From Lytechinus variegatus (lineage: Eukaryota; Echinodermata; Echinoidea; Temnopleuroida; Toxopneustidae), in the NCBI RefSeq assembly GCF_018143015.1, contig NC_054741.1, forward strand, positions 15,003,736 to 15,067,735: 64,000 nt of DNA, read 5' to 3'. Positions within the stretch are counted from its first letter, which is position 1; each line of letters begins with the position of its first letter. Of the stretch, positions 23,130 to 35,817 are shown piece by piece. Under the pieces are notes generated by a model. It saw nothing but the letters and a program-made list of their open reading frames with translations, was not told the origin of the DNA and did not search any database. The position numbers and the translations under genes are program-made.

Positions 23130-25593
23130 CACAATTCAAGAAGGTTTTATCATTGTATATACATACATATTATGCTATGATAATGACCATTTCCGACTGA
23201 ACCTTTTTTTTTGTCTCTGTAGATGATAATGTATATAATGATATCTTATTCTTTGAAAGTAGCGTAATATATTGTTTTAAGTTGATGATCATCCACAGCA
23301 TCTATATAGTTATATTGTGCCATATTTCTATTAAAGACTTTAATAGGCGCAGGTTCATCCAATTAAGGTAATTCCTACACATCTGCTGAAATAAGTTTCC
23401 AGATTCTAAGATTATGACGGTGATTGTTTTAGGTCATCAGTGCTTCTCAGACAGAGGCGGCACCGGGATTTGTTCAAGGGAGGGGGTGGGGGCAGATCGT
23501 CCTGAAGCTTCACTTGAATAATGGTGTATACTACCCAGATTTTTTCGGACAATTTTATTTCTTTCTCCCTCTCCCCTTTCTTGGAGATTCATAGAGTGGT
23601 TGCCCCCTCCACATAACCGCGTACCCCTATATTAAGAAGTAATGGAATGTATACATATGTGTTTAAATGAGTAAAACGGGTTTCAATCCGTTGAAGAAAA
23701 CTACATATTACATGAAGAGAAATACATACAGCATGCATTCATTCATTTATAGTATATGCGTATTATGCTTACAGCTATGTTTTACTTCAAAAGAACTAAA
23801 ATGACAATTCTTGTTGTAAATAAATCTATATCCTTGTATAACATTATCTGAGAAAATATTGTATACTTGTGTGAGAAAAAATGTATGTGAACAGTAAAAC
23901 AAACTTTGACCTGTGATTGGAACACTTTGATTTTTTGAAAATGTTATGCAGTGCACTGACCCGTGAGCCTAAACTTTAAGCATCCAACTGTACAAGGTTA
24001 AAAAGCAAACAATTTGTGGTCTCTCAATGACTGTGTGCTGTACATAGCTGGTCTTGGTATAACTATTCATAATTCACAGAGTAAATCCACCCACACAGTT
24101 TCATAATATGTATGGGGAAGTAAAATGTTTTGAGGAAAAAGTACTTGTGTCACTACACTTGATAACATAGTCATTGCAGTATGAATGTCCTGATCCGTAA
24201 ATTAGTGTATTCAAGTATGCCTATATATATCATATAGCTACACTGCTCAGATTTACTATTTGAGGATTTAAGTGGTAGTATGAATGACTTGGTTCATATT
24301 AGTTGTCTTCTAGTACACCTTTCTTCACAAAGTTATGCAATATTACAGTTATGCCGTGGTTCCTATGTCACGTTTCGTCGTGAAAACAATAATATGACAC
24401 GGATATTGACCAAAAACAATAGGCCCGCTTACCTTGATACAACTTCTTACGAACATTGTGTAAATGTCAAAAGATTTTTTCGCTTTTCGTCGCGGCGGAC
24501 TTACAACACGACTTTTATTTTTATTAAACAAAATCAAGTCACAATTTATTTAATCCACAATATACATGTATATATCCTGTATATCACCTCCCCTGTCTAT
24601 ATCTAAGGCGGCTACAAAAACTCTTCCCAAATCAACTCCATTTATTATGAGTATTTTAATTTTTTGCTCATGGTGGTAACTTTAATTCATATTGCAAAAA
24701 TGCACCATAGATCTCTTTTATATTCATGCTTTGTATGTATTGTTGTATTATTATTTTACTTTGAGTTTTGTTACACTAGGTTTATTCCATAATTTTATTT
24801 GTGAAATATTTGTGTAATTAATCTTGCGAACGATCTTGAAGTGTCATTATTATATAGTTTGTATTATGTACCGATTATTCAGTCAAATATTATCCCCCCT
24901 GTACGGTAGAATGTGTCATATCGGATGAAATGTCATTTCGTAGATGTGGAAATTATAAAAAAATCTTGTACATAGAGTTTTGAAGATTGTAGTTATATGT
25001 CTATCGCGTTGTTTAGGATCATATTAAATGGTTTTAGCATATTGCTCTGAGGTGCTCCGAGTTCACTTGCTCAAATTAATACATGCGATTATTTACTTTA
25101 GCCATTTGGGACACTTCTGAAGTTATCAAATTGCACTTTGTTTGTGACATTTAAATTTATGGATTCACAATAAGAAGGCAACGGATATTAATTCGACCCA
25201 AAGATTTTTTTTATCATGATATAACTAATTCTAAGAAGAGCAATCACTGAATTTCCTTTGTTCAATTAAAGAAGTTGGGCCTATCTCTTAACTTTTGGAA
25301 CTATTTGACTGGCGGAAGAATTTGGGCTATTTTACCGTTTCAGGTAATGAATTGAATCTCCTCTCGAGATATTTTCATAAATGTCGATTAATTTTCGAAA
25401 TGAGACAGTCAACTTATCCTTTTCCGGTCAGATATGGAATGTCAGATAAATTTCCTATCCACTGCTATTAAACATTAGTCGCTCTATTTTAAAATCTTTA
25501 TTTTTGATTTTTTATTCTAAAGTGCTAGGTCAATGGTACAGACTACAAAAAAAATAAACGGATGCGCACTGCTTTATTCGATCTTATGTATAT

Positions 25594-25624
<31 letters not shown>

Positions 25625-26400
25625 CACGTGCAGGCTCTTGGTTAGAAAACAAAAATTTACGGCCGGTACAACTATAAAAAAAATGCATTATGTCACGTTA
25701 TTTTGATCTATATGGACATTTTACAGAATAGAAAATTTGTGTAATTGTCAATTTGTTCATAATATACGTCGTTTTTTTTTTCAAAATTACACATAATCGC
25801 CAGTCCACTTCTTCACTCTTAGTCACTTTATATACCACCTGTCGATGTTTTCATTTTATCTTGGTTTTGCATGTCAAATTACTGACACGAATAAAGGTAG
25901 ATTAGTCCCTCTGAAAATATCACCGACCGTGTTTATGCTCTGTATATATTTTATGAGTGACCTCTGACTATGAGTTATAAGTAACTAGTTTTAAAATATA
26001 TCTTTTTTACACCAAACCTATCGATAATGCAGAGAATACATTAGCTTAATATTTTTAAAATCGGTACAGAGAATCATTTTTTTGAGAGGAATAGTACTTT
26101 TTTTGCTAGTTGGTAACAGATCATTGCAGTCTGAATGTATTCAATAGTGAATTAGTGTGTTATTATTTAAGTCGGCCTTTTGAATGTTGCATCATGGGTA
26201 ATGAACCTGGCCAGATTTTAGAAGTTGAGGGCTTGAGATGGTGCTATACAAGACTGCTTGTTCGTGCTTGCATTTAATACTAACTAAGAGGTGATTTAGA
26301 CATTGTTGTTCCATTTCGGGTTTCTATTTTTTAATCGATTGATCAAGCAGTATTCTAATAAATTACGAAATGTACACAAATTCTTATATAGAAATGTATC
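23130..26400. other. AT-rich intergenic region
   Basis: No gene supported on either strand. A G-rich repeat edge is visible at 23450-23490, a short CA/TA microsatellite at 25593-25626. Everything else is low-complexity AT-rich DNA with only chance ORFs under 110 codons. Confidence 0.5.
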
Positions 26401-26529
26401 TAGTTAAGTTTGGTTAATGTAGCGAATGCTAAGCAAAGTTTTATTTTGCATTGACGCCTGAACAAAATGATGACTAAAATGTGAGATTCTAAGGAAAAAA
26501 TCAAACGAGCATAACAATGAAAATAATCG

Positions 26530-27295
26530 AAGAGTTTGGTTGCAAAAGGGTTCATTTGGACCATTCCGAGCAAAATCATGTTTTTTTAATTCTCCCATAT
26601 TGTTATGAGAAACTAAATTGTCGTAATGTACTATTTTGTGACCATAAAATTGTGTATAAAATAAATCTACCTGTTTTCAATTTTTAAATTTATTTTTGGA
26701 AAAAATATCTGTGGATCTAACCCCTTTTGCAAGCAAACTAAAATGAATCCAATCCCTTTTGAATAAAAAGTGATTTTTCTTTGCCACTTTTATTCACGTT
26801 GTAATAATGTGGATTTCAAAATCTCTTGGGTATCACCAGGGTGACTAAAAACCTATAGGTTTTGAGACAAAAACAATAAAATTTATGAAAATGGATCTAA
26901 CCTTTTTTTTGACAAATGAGCTCTTCAGAAGCGTTTGGTTGCAAAAGGGGTTAGATCCACTTTAGAAAAATCATTATTTTATCCTTCCACATTCATGCAA
27001 AACTACATTTTCATGATACTTTACCATATGAACATAAAATTGGGTATAAAGATATCTACCTGTCTTCATATCTTTTAAATATATTCTTTTCCAAAATATT
27101 TCTTTGTGGACCTAACCCCTTTTTGCAACCAAATTTAAATGGATCTAACCCCTTTTGAAAAAGGGGATATACAATGGGAAATTCAACTTTTCTTTGGTAT
27201 CATCTTATAGAGCTACTAAAAGTCTATACATTGAGACAAAAAAAAAATCAAATTTTGATGAATAATGGATCTGACCCATTTTGCAACCGAGCTCT
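26530..27295. repeat. Dispersed GGATCTAACCCCTTTTGCAA repeat cluster, both orientations
   Basis: The motif occurs in plus orientation near 26713, 26888, 27113, 27142 and 27264, and in minus orientation near 26535 and 26936, often with GAGCTCTTCAG beside it. Intervening sequence repeats weakly (ATAAAATTGGGTATAAA with ATCTACCTGT). Looks like a decayed element with direct and inverted subrepeats. Not a known family to me. Confidence 0.65.
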
Positions 27296-27299
27296 TCAG

Positions 27300-28680
27300 T
27301 TCTTCAACATTGAATAAAAAATAGGAAAGTTATGAATTTTGAAAAGTTCCCTTAATTTCACACATAGTTCTTGGTTTATATCAGGGGTTAATAAATAAAG
27401 GAACCGATGATATCAACCACTCACTATTTAAAAACAAAATTCTATATGAAGAATGAAATATTCTATTTTCCTTAATGATGTTAAACAAATTCTGATTCCT
27501 CCCTAATAATGTGCAATTTCCATTGTTGTATCATATTGTATTTTAATAAAGAGCCCCCCTATTATCAAATCTATCAGAAAATAGAAATTGTATTGTACAG
27601 TACAATAAAATAAAAGAATAGTGAGTTTGTGATATCATGTTATCATATACATTTTTGAGAAAAATAAGCGAAATTTGAAAGTATATTACATCTGATTTTG
27701 ATAAATTTTCACCATTGTGCCTTTTTGTTGGGGTTTTTGCTTCCGATTTGATGTAATAAATCATATAATACAGCAAATCAATTTCGTTTTCTGTAACTAC
27801 TAAATGTTGGGCCTAGCTTTCTCTTCGCGTATTCTGCATGAAAAAACTGTGTAGTCCCATCTACACCCGTATAGTGATCATAATTAATGTTTAATTTGTC
27901 ATAAAATGGTTAAGCAAGAAGTAAAATCATATAATGAAGAAAATCCGTTGAAAATATACACAATGCCATTATTTTGACTGCAAAAGAAAAAGGTTGCAGC
28001 AGTCCCCAAAGCCCTCTTCAAATATGGCAGTGCTGACGCCGATATTTTTGTTTGTTTTTGTTTGCTTCTCCGGTCTTAGGTTGATTTTTCAAGTTTATTT
28101 TGGTTTGATGTTCTTCTACTTTAATTTTTTTTCGAGCCAAAGTCAAAATGGTGTCCATCCGTATTTGCCACTTGCCTCCCCAGCAGCGTTCAGTATATGG
28201 CACAAAATATATTCACGCTCGCACTTAATTTTTACATCCCAAAATAAACTCGATTGACTCTTTAATCGCACGCTTTCCCAACAATAGATGTGTTTTCTAT
28301 ACATCAGTTATTCGGGAGAATATATTCTTTCAGGATATAAATGAAAAATATTGATTTTTCATATTTTATTTTATTTATTTGTAGTTTAATTTCAACAGGG
28401 TAGCCCTTTCAGACATAAAAAAAAACTGCTCGAACAAGTGGCAAAATTTTCATCACACTGGATATAAAAATGCCCAATGTTGGTTGGATACATAATTACC
28501 CGCATGGAACACTTTTACCCAATAATTTTTTAGAGTGTAATGGAGCCACTAGGACGGTTTCTTCATCCTTATATATTTTTAAAATTCAATTTTTCAATTC
28601 CTCAACTTTTTACGATTTTCGGCGGGTTAAAAATGCTGCCCCCCGGCAGGGTGGGAATAAGAATTATAAATTAGTTATAG
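27300..28680. other. AT-rich intergenic region
   Basis: No coding or structured element recognised. The 87-codon frame at 27994 encodes a hydrophobic stretch but has no recognisable domain or splice context. Confidence 0.45.
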
Positions 28681-28686
28681 ACACCA

Positions 28687-28860
28687 GGTGGGTGTTTCAT
28701 AAAGCTGTTCGTAAGTTAAGAGCGACTTTAAGAACGACTGGTGATCCTTTCTTATGCACTAAACCATCGCCTATGGTGTATACCATTTACCAAAAGAAAG
28801 GTTCACCAGTCGTTCTTAAAGTCGCTCTTATCTTACGAACAGCTTTATGAAACAGACACC
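28687..28860. mobile_element. Fold-back MITE (174 bp)
   Basis: Near-perfect hairpin: left arm 28687-28753 (with TTTCATAAAGCTGTTCGTAA and GACTTTAAGAACGACTGGTG) and right arm 28797-28860, separated by about 43 bases. This type of snapback repeat is, to my knowledge, widespread in aquatic animal genomes. The 126-codon ORF spanning it is spurious. Confidence 0.88.
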
Positions 28861-30711
28861 AGCTTGTACAACGAGAGTTAGTAGATTGCGCAAGACCAAA
28901 TCGGACACGTGACATCCGCTTGATGATATTGCGCAATGAAAGAACCTAGCCTTGAGAAAATGATGCAGATTACATTCCATTGTTCTAACGAAGTTCAAGT
29001 GTGTTCTCTGAAATTGTTGCAAGTGGGTCAAAAAGGGAGATGAGGAGGGGGGGGGGGGGTGTAGAATGCAATGATGAATCACAGAGACAGGGGATAGACT
29101 ATTGAATACCTCCTATTCTACGAAAATAAATTCAATAATTATACCCATCCCCCAAACTTTTGAGCCATAGTAGATTTCTATTAAAAAAATTACAAAACTC
29201 CAACGACAGAATGAGCAAACGGCTAATTTTAGTTTCAGTTTAATGTTATTTTAATGTTTTGCACGAATAATAGGCATACAACAGTAGATACCCGTTCACA
29301 ACCTAATTATCTAACCGTGTATTATACCCCAGTAAACATGAACGATTTATCAAACTAGTTGGCCTACATACCAACTAACTTTCAGTTAAGAATCTTGATA
29401 TATTTTTGACAGACACATTCTTAGTGAAATATTCAGGCCTTTTAGAAAAAAATCTTTTAAAATAGACTAAGCTTGTAACTTGCAGAAAGTAAAAGCCTTG
29501 TCAAATACTTTTTTTAAAATTAACTATTTTTTCAATTGACAATAACAGATATCATTGTCAGTGTTTCGATACTTCTGTAAACAAAATAAAAAATAAAAAT
29601 GAACGTATCCGCCCACGCGTTTGTTTGAACTTGTATATCATGTGATAATGATTACATGTTTGTATACGCCACCGATGTAATAAATAACTTATTGAAACCA
29701 CCATCTGGCGTACAATGGTTAGGGTGTGTTTGTGCAAGTTTTTTTTTTTTTTTTTTTTTTGGGGGGGGGGTATCTAGCGGATTGCAACCGTCAAAATTGA
29801 CAAAACAATAACAAATCTCGATATTGGCAGACCTTATTTGCATCTTGGCGAATTTCGTTTAATTTTCTGAATGATGAAAACAATGAATGAAAGAAAGTAT
29901 CACACGTAATGTACGACCCCATATCCCATATCCTTATCAAGCCATCGCAAAAATCGTATTGTTCGAAATGCGACTCATTATCAAGGGATTGGGTGGTTGA
30001 TGACATAAAAGAGAATGAAATCTTTCGTGTTTATAACAACTAATGACAACTGCATTGTCTTCACGGAACTGTGTCGCTCTCCGTAGCTCTTTAAACACAC
30101 CATATAAATGTCGAGGAACGTGTTTTCAATTTCGTCTTGGAATTCCCCACCAAGTTTCTGCGCATGCGCGGGGATATAGATATACAGATATTTTTCGTTT
30201 ATATTATGCATTAGGGTCTGATTGTTCTTACAGATGCAGATGATGTAGATTTTTCGCCATGAAAATATTGGGGATACGGCAAACATATCGATTTGCCCTG
30301 CCCAATAATTTTGACAGATTGAAAAATTTAAGAATCTACTGTTGCAAAAATGTGTTTGACAAACATCTGAAACCGCTATAAAACCATCAGACTTGACATG
30401 AAAATACTATTAAACATATAAACTGTAAACTTTTTGGTGAGCTTCATGTGCAAAATTCTGCATAATTTGGCGTGCAGAGCGCGCCGAAATACTTTGGACA
30501 CTGTCTTTACCCCTCTCGCCATTTAAAACATGGATCAGCACTACTGACTCTATGTTTTCAGTAAGTTTAGCCTCTATCAGGGAATGTATAGTGCGTTTCA
30601 GAAAAAAGGTAATCCAAAGCTATAGGGCTGATATTCAAATCATATATAATTTTGTGAAATTATTCTGCATGGATATGAAAGAGAAACTCATCAGCTTTCT
30701 ATTGATACCCT
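28861..30711. other. Intergenic DNA without recognised genes
   Basis: Only simple tracts stand out: poly-G at 29047, a 24-base poly-T followed by 10 G at 29737-29770. Chance ORFs on both strands have no recognisable domain. Confidence 0.45.
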
Positions 30712-30720
30712 ATTTGTACC

Positions 30721-31818
30721 AGGGGCGGATCCAGCTTTCGCCAATAGGGGGGGGGCCGAAAAATATTTTGATAAACATTTTTCTCGATTGGCCGCTACAA
30801 TCTGGCTTTTCTTTGTAGGTTTTTCACGGGGTAGTCCTAACTAAAGACTGAAGTTTTAAGTATATGTTAGTTTATATTGCTATAAACAATATTAGGTATC
30901 TCATGTGGTCTTAATATATAATGCGAGCGCGAAGCGCGAGCTAAAAATCTTTGATATTTTATGTCATTAGAACTGAAGATTCAGAGCAGTCTTTATAATC
31001 ATGAACAAAGATAAGTATCCAACTAAACAATGCGAGCGCGAAGCGCGAGCCGAAATTTTATCATATAGTAACGTGAAAAGTGACTCAATTAGGACTGTCT
31101 TTAGTGATAATTGAAGAGGATACAAGTATCACCAAACAAATAATGAGAGTGCGAAGCGCGAGCTCAAAATTTCTGATATTCCGACCTGAAAAAAATGAAC
31201 AGTCTAAGCGCGTTTTTATTTAAATAAACAAGCTGTGCGTCTCAAACAATTAAATGCGAGCGCGAAGCATGAGCTTAATTTTTTGATATCCTGACATGAT
31301 AAAGGAGCATTTTGACAAATTTTGGTAAGAATTTCCAAAGAGCATAGGTATGTCACAAATTAAACAATGCGAGCGCGCAGCGCGAGCCGAACATTTTGAT
31401 ACACATTAACAATTTGTGTAAATCAAACAAAATAATGAATGCTTGATGTGCTAGAGAATAGTGTGCAAATTGATATCAGAACTGGATATATTGTATATAT
31501 ACTGGTCATATATTAGTGTCATTTAACCCTCTTGAATGGGATTCATTACACAGGCAATGCGAGCGCGAAGCGCGAGCGAAATTTTTTTATATAAAGTCTA
31601 TTTTCCAATTCTTCCCCTCACTTTTTTTTTGTTTCCTTTCGGGGTCGGGCCGGTCGTTACGAGGCTGTAAATTACACATCATGGGTAAAATACCTCTTTC
31701 CTACTTTTCTTTCTGTTTTTCGTAGTTTCTATCAAGGTAAAGAGTAAACTTTTTTTCTGCAGGTTGTCAAAAAATAGGGGGGGCCGGGGCCGGCTCGGCC
31801 CCCTCCTGGATCCGCGCC
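30721..31818. mobile_element. Non-autonomous hAT-like element carrying a GCGAGCGCGAAGCGCGAGC array
   Basis: Ends AGGGGCGGATCCAG (30721) and CTGGATCCGCGCC (31818) are inverted repeats, with poly-G just inside each. Flanks TTTGTACC (30713-30720) and TGTGTACC (31819-31826) form an 8-base target duplication with one mismatch, which together with the ends suggests hAT. The interior is a diverged tandem array of about 110-113-base units, each with the 19-base motif or a variant, at 30921, 31030, 31143, 31254, 31367 and 31557. No transposase. This is the clearest member of the family seen elsewhere in the window. Confidence 0.75.
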
Positions 31819-32452
31819 TGTGTACCATTTGCGCCATGCATGACCAAATAGATTGATGTTAAAGACAACAGGTGCGTACCACTTTTCCAAGTTTTTGTAA
31901 TTTTGGTAAAATGTGCGCTTGATTGTTTTTCAAAGTAATTTTTTGAATGAAGAGTCAAGGCATTCCTTTGAAATGATTTTTGAAATGTTGATGTCTTATT
32001 CACCCACAGCTTCAACATGTCCTTCTCTGCTTTGCACACAAAACCGCCAGCGTGGATAAGGATTAAAATGGTGGGTAATTGGGTATCTTCACATTGTCTA
32101 ATTATACAGTGCGTCCCACAAAAAAACGAAACCGAGATTTAGCGATAATTTATCATAACTTAATCATAATTACAATAGACAAATGACATACCAATGTAAA
32201 GCTTAGAATCTCATCTTTCATCTGAAATTACTTAAAATATTCCTTATTCACGCAAGAGTGAGCAAAAACAATTTGAAGAAAGGATACCAAAACTCGTTTG
32301 GCTGGGGGTATCTGAATTTCAAAAGAAAATCACATGCCTAAAAAGTTTAATATCTGCTCTTTCATTTGATACCTTAATCACAGAAAATGGTCAAGTAGAA
32401 AAATAGTTTTGTTCCCTCGAACAATGCTTGTATTTCCATAATTTCATTAAAG

Positions 32453-34618
32453 GACAAGTCCACCCCAACAAAACTTGATTTGAATAAAAAGAGAAAAATT
32501 CAACAAGCATAACACTGAAAATTTCATCAAAATCGGATGTAAAATAAGAAAGTTATGGCATTATAAAATTTTGCTTCATTTCACAAAACAGTTATATGCA
32601 CATCTCGGTCGGTATGCAAATGAGCAAGGGCGCCGGAAGCAGGGGGGGGGGGCACTTGCCCCCCAAATAAATTTTTTGGGGGGCAAAACGAGATTTGGTC
32701 CCCCTGAAAGTAGAAAAAGGATAAATTATTTAAAGACAAAAGGCACTTTTCTGCCTGAAAATTGTCATTTCCATTGTCAAAAATGAAATTTTGGGGCAAA
32801 TACATTATTATAGTAAGCCTCGCGTCTTTTGACGAACAGTTCTTCTGTGAAACATACATTTGATAAGCCCCTTTTCCATCTTATTACAGTGTGATAACGT
32901 TTAACCTTTTAATGAATACATTTCAGACTAAAAGCGAATGGCAAATTGATAGTGGTCCACCAATGATTAGGTTTATAACTATGATGCTGGCTGTGTCGTC
33001 TAACAAACGCGCGGTCGCCCAGAAACGCTCAGACCGGACCCGATATCACTAATGCGCGTGAACACTAGTTACTCGAGCAACAAATGGAATCTCTGTCATA
33101 GCTGTCAAGCCAAGAAACCATAACATCTCGAGAAACTTGTTTCAATTATTTCATTTTCAACTAAATATAAATTGAGTTACAGTGCTAACAAGTCAGTGCC
33201 CTAAAGAAAATACCAACGTCATTTCAACTCAATATAGACATGTCATCAGAAAATTACACACAGAATAATCATGTGTAGAGGATTATAATTTATAATTTGT
33301 GAAAATGGTGAATCCCACTCGAAAGCAACATGAGATAATGTTTAGACATGAAAAAAATAAAATCATCTGTGAAAATGTCTTCTTGACCGGACTCATATTG
33401 TCCGAGATATAAATAAAAATGTAAATAAAGAATATAAAAGAAAAAAATAAGCGTTACAGACTACAGTACTACTCTACTATAAAAAAAATCTTAAGATATT
33501 TTCACAGCCCCGTATTTCCTCTATTCCTTTTCATTGGCATGATTGGACGGCGTTTTCTCTGATACTATTTCAGCTCATATGATATAGCACTTATGTATTT
33601 TAGATTCCAAAACTTCTTCCCATTACCTGTTACTAATCAGATCGAGATGGCAGCTATGTTCTCGGGTTTATCCCAGCTTTTGTTATTCATGGACGTTTGC
33701 AAAAAAAAAAAAAATCCGGGAGTGGGTGGGGCTGCAAGACCTAAATTTTCGAAGAAACTTAAGAGTGAGGGGGTTTGTGATGGGGGAGCTTAAACATTTT
33801 CTAGAATAAAATTGAAGGATTTCGTGCACACTTTTGGTGAATTTTGCCCTCTCGATCGGCGGCCCCCGGCTGCGTACGGTCATGTTTGCCATCTTAAAGT
33901 CTTTAAAAGGCCTATATTACATTGGTTTGAAACAATTTCGTTTGCAATAAGGCTCGTAATTTGCTAGAACTGCGACCCTGATCATGAAGAAACACTAGTC
34001 CGGGTCAGAATGGAGGAAACAGAAGGAGCGAAAAGAACTCCAAGACTGTTTAATTCTCAAGAAATTTATTTTTGAATGCTCTTAGAAACGGAACTTTTAT
34101 ATTCAATTTTTACAAAAAGTCCTCCCCTTCGGGATTTTGCCCCCCCCAAAAAAAACTGAAAGTGTTCCGGCGCGCCTGCAAATGAGGAACTGGTGACATC
34201 ATTCACTCACTATTTCTTGTGTATTTTTTTTATCTGAAATATGAAATATTTTAATTTTCTCGTCATCGTCATGTGAAATGAATTTTCATTCCTCCCTGAA
34301 CACGTGGAATTCCATTATTTTAACATTTTGTGCGTCAGGCAAGGAGGTCCTAATCGTCAAATTCGTAAAAATTGAAATATTGTATAATTCAAACAATAGA
34401 AAACAAAAGAAATAGTGAGTGAGTGACATCATCGACTCTCTCATTTGGGTGTAACTGGCTCGTTCATATAACTATTTCGTTAAAAATAAGCGAAAATTTG
34501 AAAAGTCATAACTTTCTTATTTCATATCCGATTTTGATGAAATTTTCAGCATTGTGCTTGCCTGAATTTTCTCTATTGATTCAAATCAACATTTTTCTGA
34601 GGTGGACTTGACCTTCAA
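32453..34618. mobile_element. GGACAAGTCCACC fold-back element (middle of nest)
   Basis: Left end AGGACAAGTCCACC at 32453, right end GGTGGACTTGACCTT at about 34605-34618. Without the inserted hAT-like element it would be about 600 bases, the same family as 56722-57232. Arms carry AGAAAGTTATGGCATT and CGATTTTGATGAAATTTTC. It lies inside the mariner-like element and was itself split at 32624. Confidence 0.8.
32625..34178. mobile_element. hAT-like element with 8-bp target duplication (innermost of nest)
   Basis: Ends CAAGGGCGCCGGAA (32625) and TTCCGGCGCGCCTG (34178) are inverted repeats, flanked by the identical octamer CAAATGAG (32617-32624; 34179-34186), a hAT hallmark. Subterminal poly-G/poly-C and GGGGCAAAA/TTTTGCCCC pair inside the ends. 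1554 bases, no recognisable transposase, so non-autonomous. Confidence 0.87.
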
Positions 34619-35149
34619 ATAAACGTGTTTTCACAGGTTTCCCACCGAAGCTATCGCACGGTTAACAAAAGACTTAATGCATGGCTGATCGTCAACAAAA
34701 CGGAGTGTCGAGTGAGTCTGGACGATAGCCTGTAAAACCTCTTCATTTAATGAAATTGTTAAAATTAAGCCTTATTTCAAATAACCAGCACTTATTTCTT
34801 GACCATTTTCTGTAATCGAGGTATCAAATTAAAGAGCAGATATTGAACTTTTTAAAGATGTGGTTTTCTTTTTGAAACCCAGATACAGCCACCCAAGTGA
34901 CTTTTTGGTATCCCCTCTTCATATTGATTTTGCTCACTCATGCGTGTATGAAAAGTAATCTAAGTAATTTCAAATGAAAGAGGAGATTCTCAGCTTTACA
35001 ATGGTTGGTCATTTGTATATTGTATTTGTGATTAAGTTATGATAAATCATCGATAAATCGCGGTTTCGTTTTTTGTGGGACGCACTGTATGTTCTTTTAT
35101 AAGAATAAATAAAGATGTGCCTATCACTATACAATATATATATATATAT

Positions 35150-35478
35150 ATAATGTTGTGAGTTGTGAAAGAAATGAATGAAGAGAACAATGGTAGGCGT
35201 AGCTTAAATCAAGGTTCCCCAGAGCTATCTACCCTTTGGAGAAATTGGTGATTTAAATAGAAAAGGGGTTACCTAGCAAGTAACCCGTCTCTGTGGTCTT
35301 GTGGCTTCTAGTGGTTAAAGCACGTTCCAAGCTCGGGCCCGGGTTCGATTCATGGCAGAGACATTTTTCAGAATCATCTTTTTTTCCAAAGGATAGATAG
35401 CTCTATAGAGAGCCTTGATTTAAGCTACGCTTATCTACGCCTTTGTCCCCATTGTCTTCTTTATTCATTTCTTTCACA

Positions 35479-35485
<7 letters not shown>
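35150..35485. mobile_element. Inverted-repeat element with internal tRNA-like sequence, unit 1
   Basis: Arms: GTGAAAGAAATGAATGAAGA with GGCGTAGCTTAAATCAAGG and AGAGCTATCTACCCTTTGG on the left; matching reverse complements (AAGGATAGATAGCTCT, CTTGATTTAAGCTACGC, TTCATTTCTTTCAC) on the right. Bounded on both sides by TA microsatellites (about 35131-35152 and 35487-35545), possibly its insertion target. Confidence 0.8.
35287..35362 (+). other. tRNA-like sequence, 76 nt (unit 1)
   Basis: GTCTCTG at the 5' end pairs perfectly with CAGAGAC at the 3' end like an acceptor stem. TGGCTTCTAGTGG resembles an A box and GGGTTCGATTC a B box. The start TGGTCTTGTGG and GGCCCGGGTTCGA recall a tRNA-Glu. The D-arm is enlarged, the T-stem has a mismatch and no proper anticodon stem is visible, so a working tRNA is unlikely; a tRNA-derived, possibly pol-III-competent insert is more plausible. 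Confidence 0.6.
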
Positions 35486-35526
<41 letters not shown>

Positions 35527-35817
35527 GTATATGTGTATATATATCATATAAAACAATGAAAAACTCAATTGTGTCCCCCACCTTTAAGGAGAGATTTCGG
35601 CACTCCTACTGAAAAAAAAATCATTCCCAGGGCCGTGCGTAAGTGCCAAACGAGTCCTTGGCAAGTGATACAAATAAATTTGTCTAGCTTTCATTTTTTC
35701 CTCCAAATATATCGTTGAAAAGGGAGGGTAATCAGGGTATTGTCTGAATAAAAAAGACCGTCTGTATGGTATTTAAAATTAACCCGACTACGGGGGAGTT
35801 ATCATGCGTAAGACTTG

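Larger units (their letters stand above)
32107..35087. mobile_element. Tc1/mariner-like element with long terminal inverted repeats (outer host of a nest)
   Basis: Ends CAGTGCGTCCCACAAAAAA (32107) and its reverse complement ending 35087, each flanked by TA (32105-32106; 35088-35089). CAGT ends and a TA duplication are Tc1/mariner hallmarks. The inverted repeats extend about 345 bases (32107-32450; 34740-35087) with GATAATTTATCATAACTTAAT and AAAGAGCAGATATTGAACTTT-type pairing. The centre is occupied by another fold-back element, so little original interior remains and no transposase is seen. Confidence 0.85.

Noticed and set aside
27994..28257. Hydrophobic 87-codon ORF as a membrane protein
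   Set aside because: No conserved motif, no splice context, T-rich composition explains the hydrophobicity.
30921..31575. Regularly spaced 19-base repeats as a CRISPR-like array
   Set aside because: Eukaryotic context, spacers are homologous to each other (diverged tandem units) and the array is enclosed by transposon ends.
35287..35362. Functional tRNA gene
   Set aside because: Acceptor stem and B box are good, but the D-arm is enlarged and no anticodon stem-loop is visible; kept only as tRNA-like.
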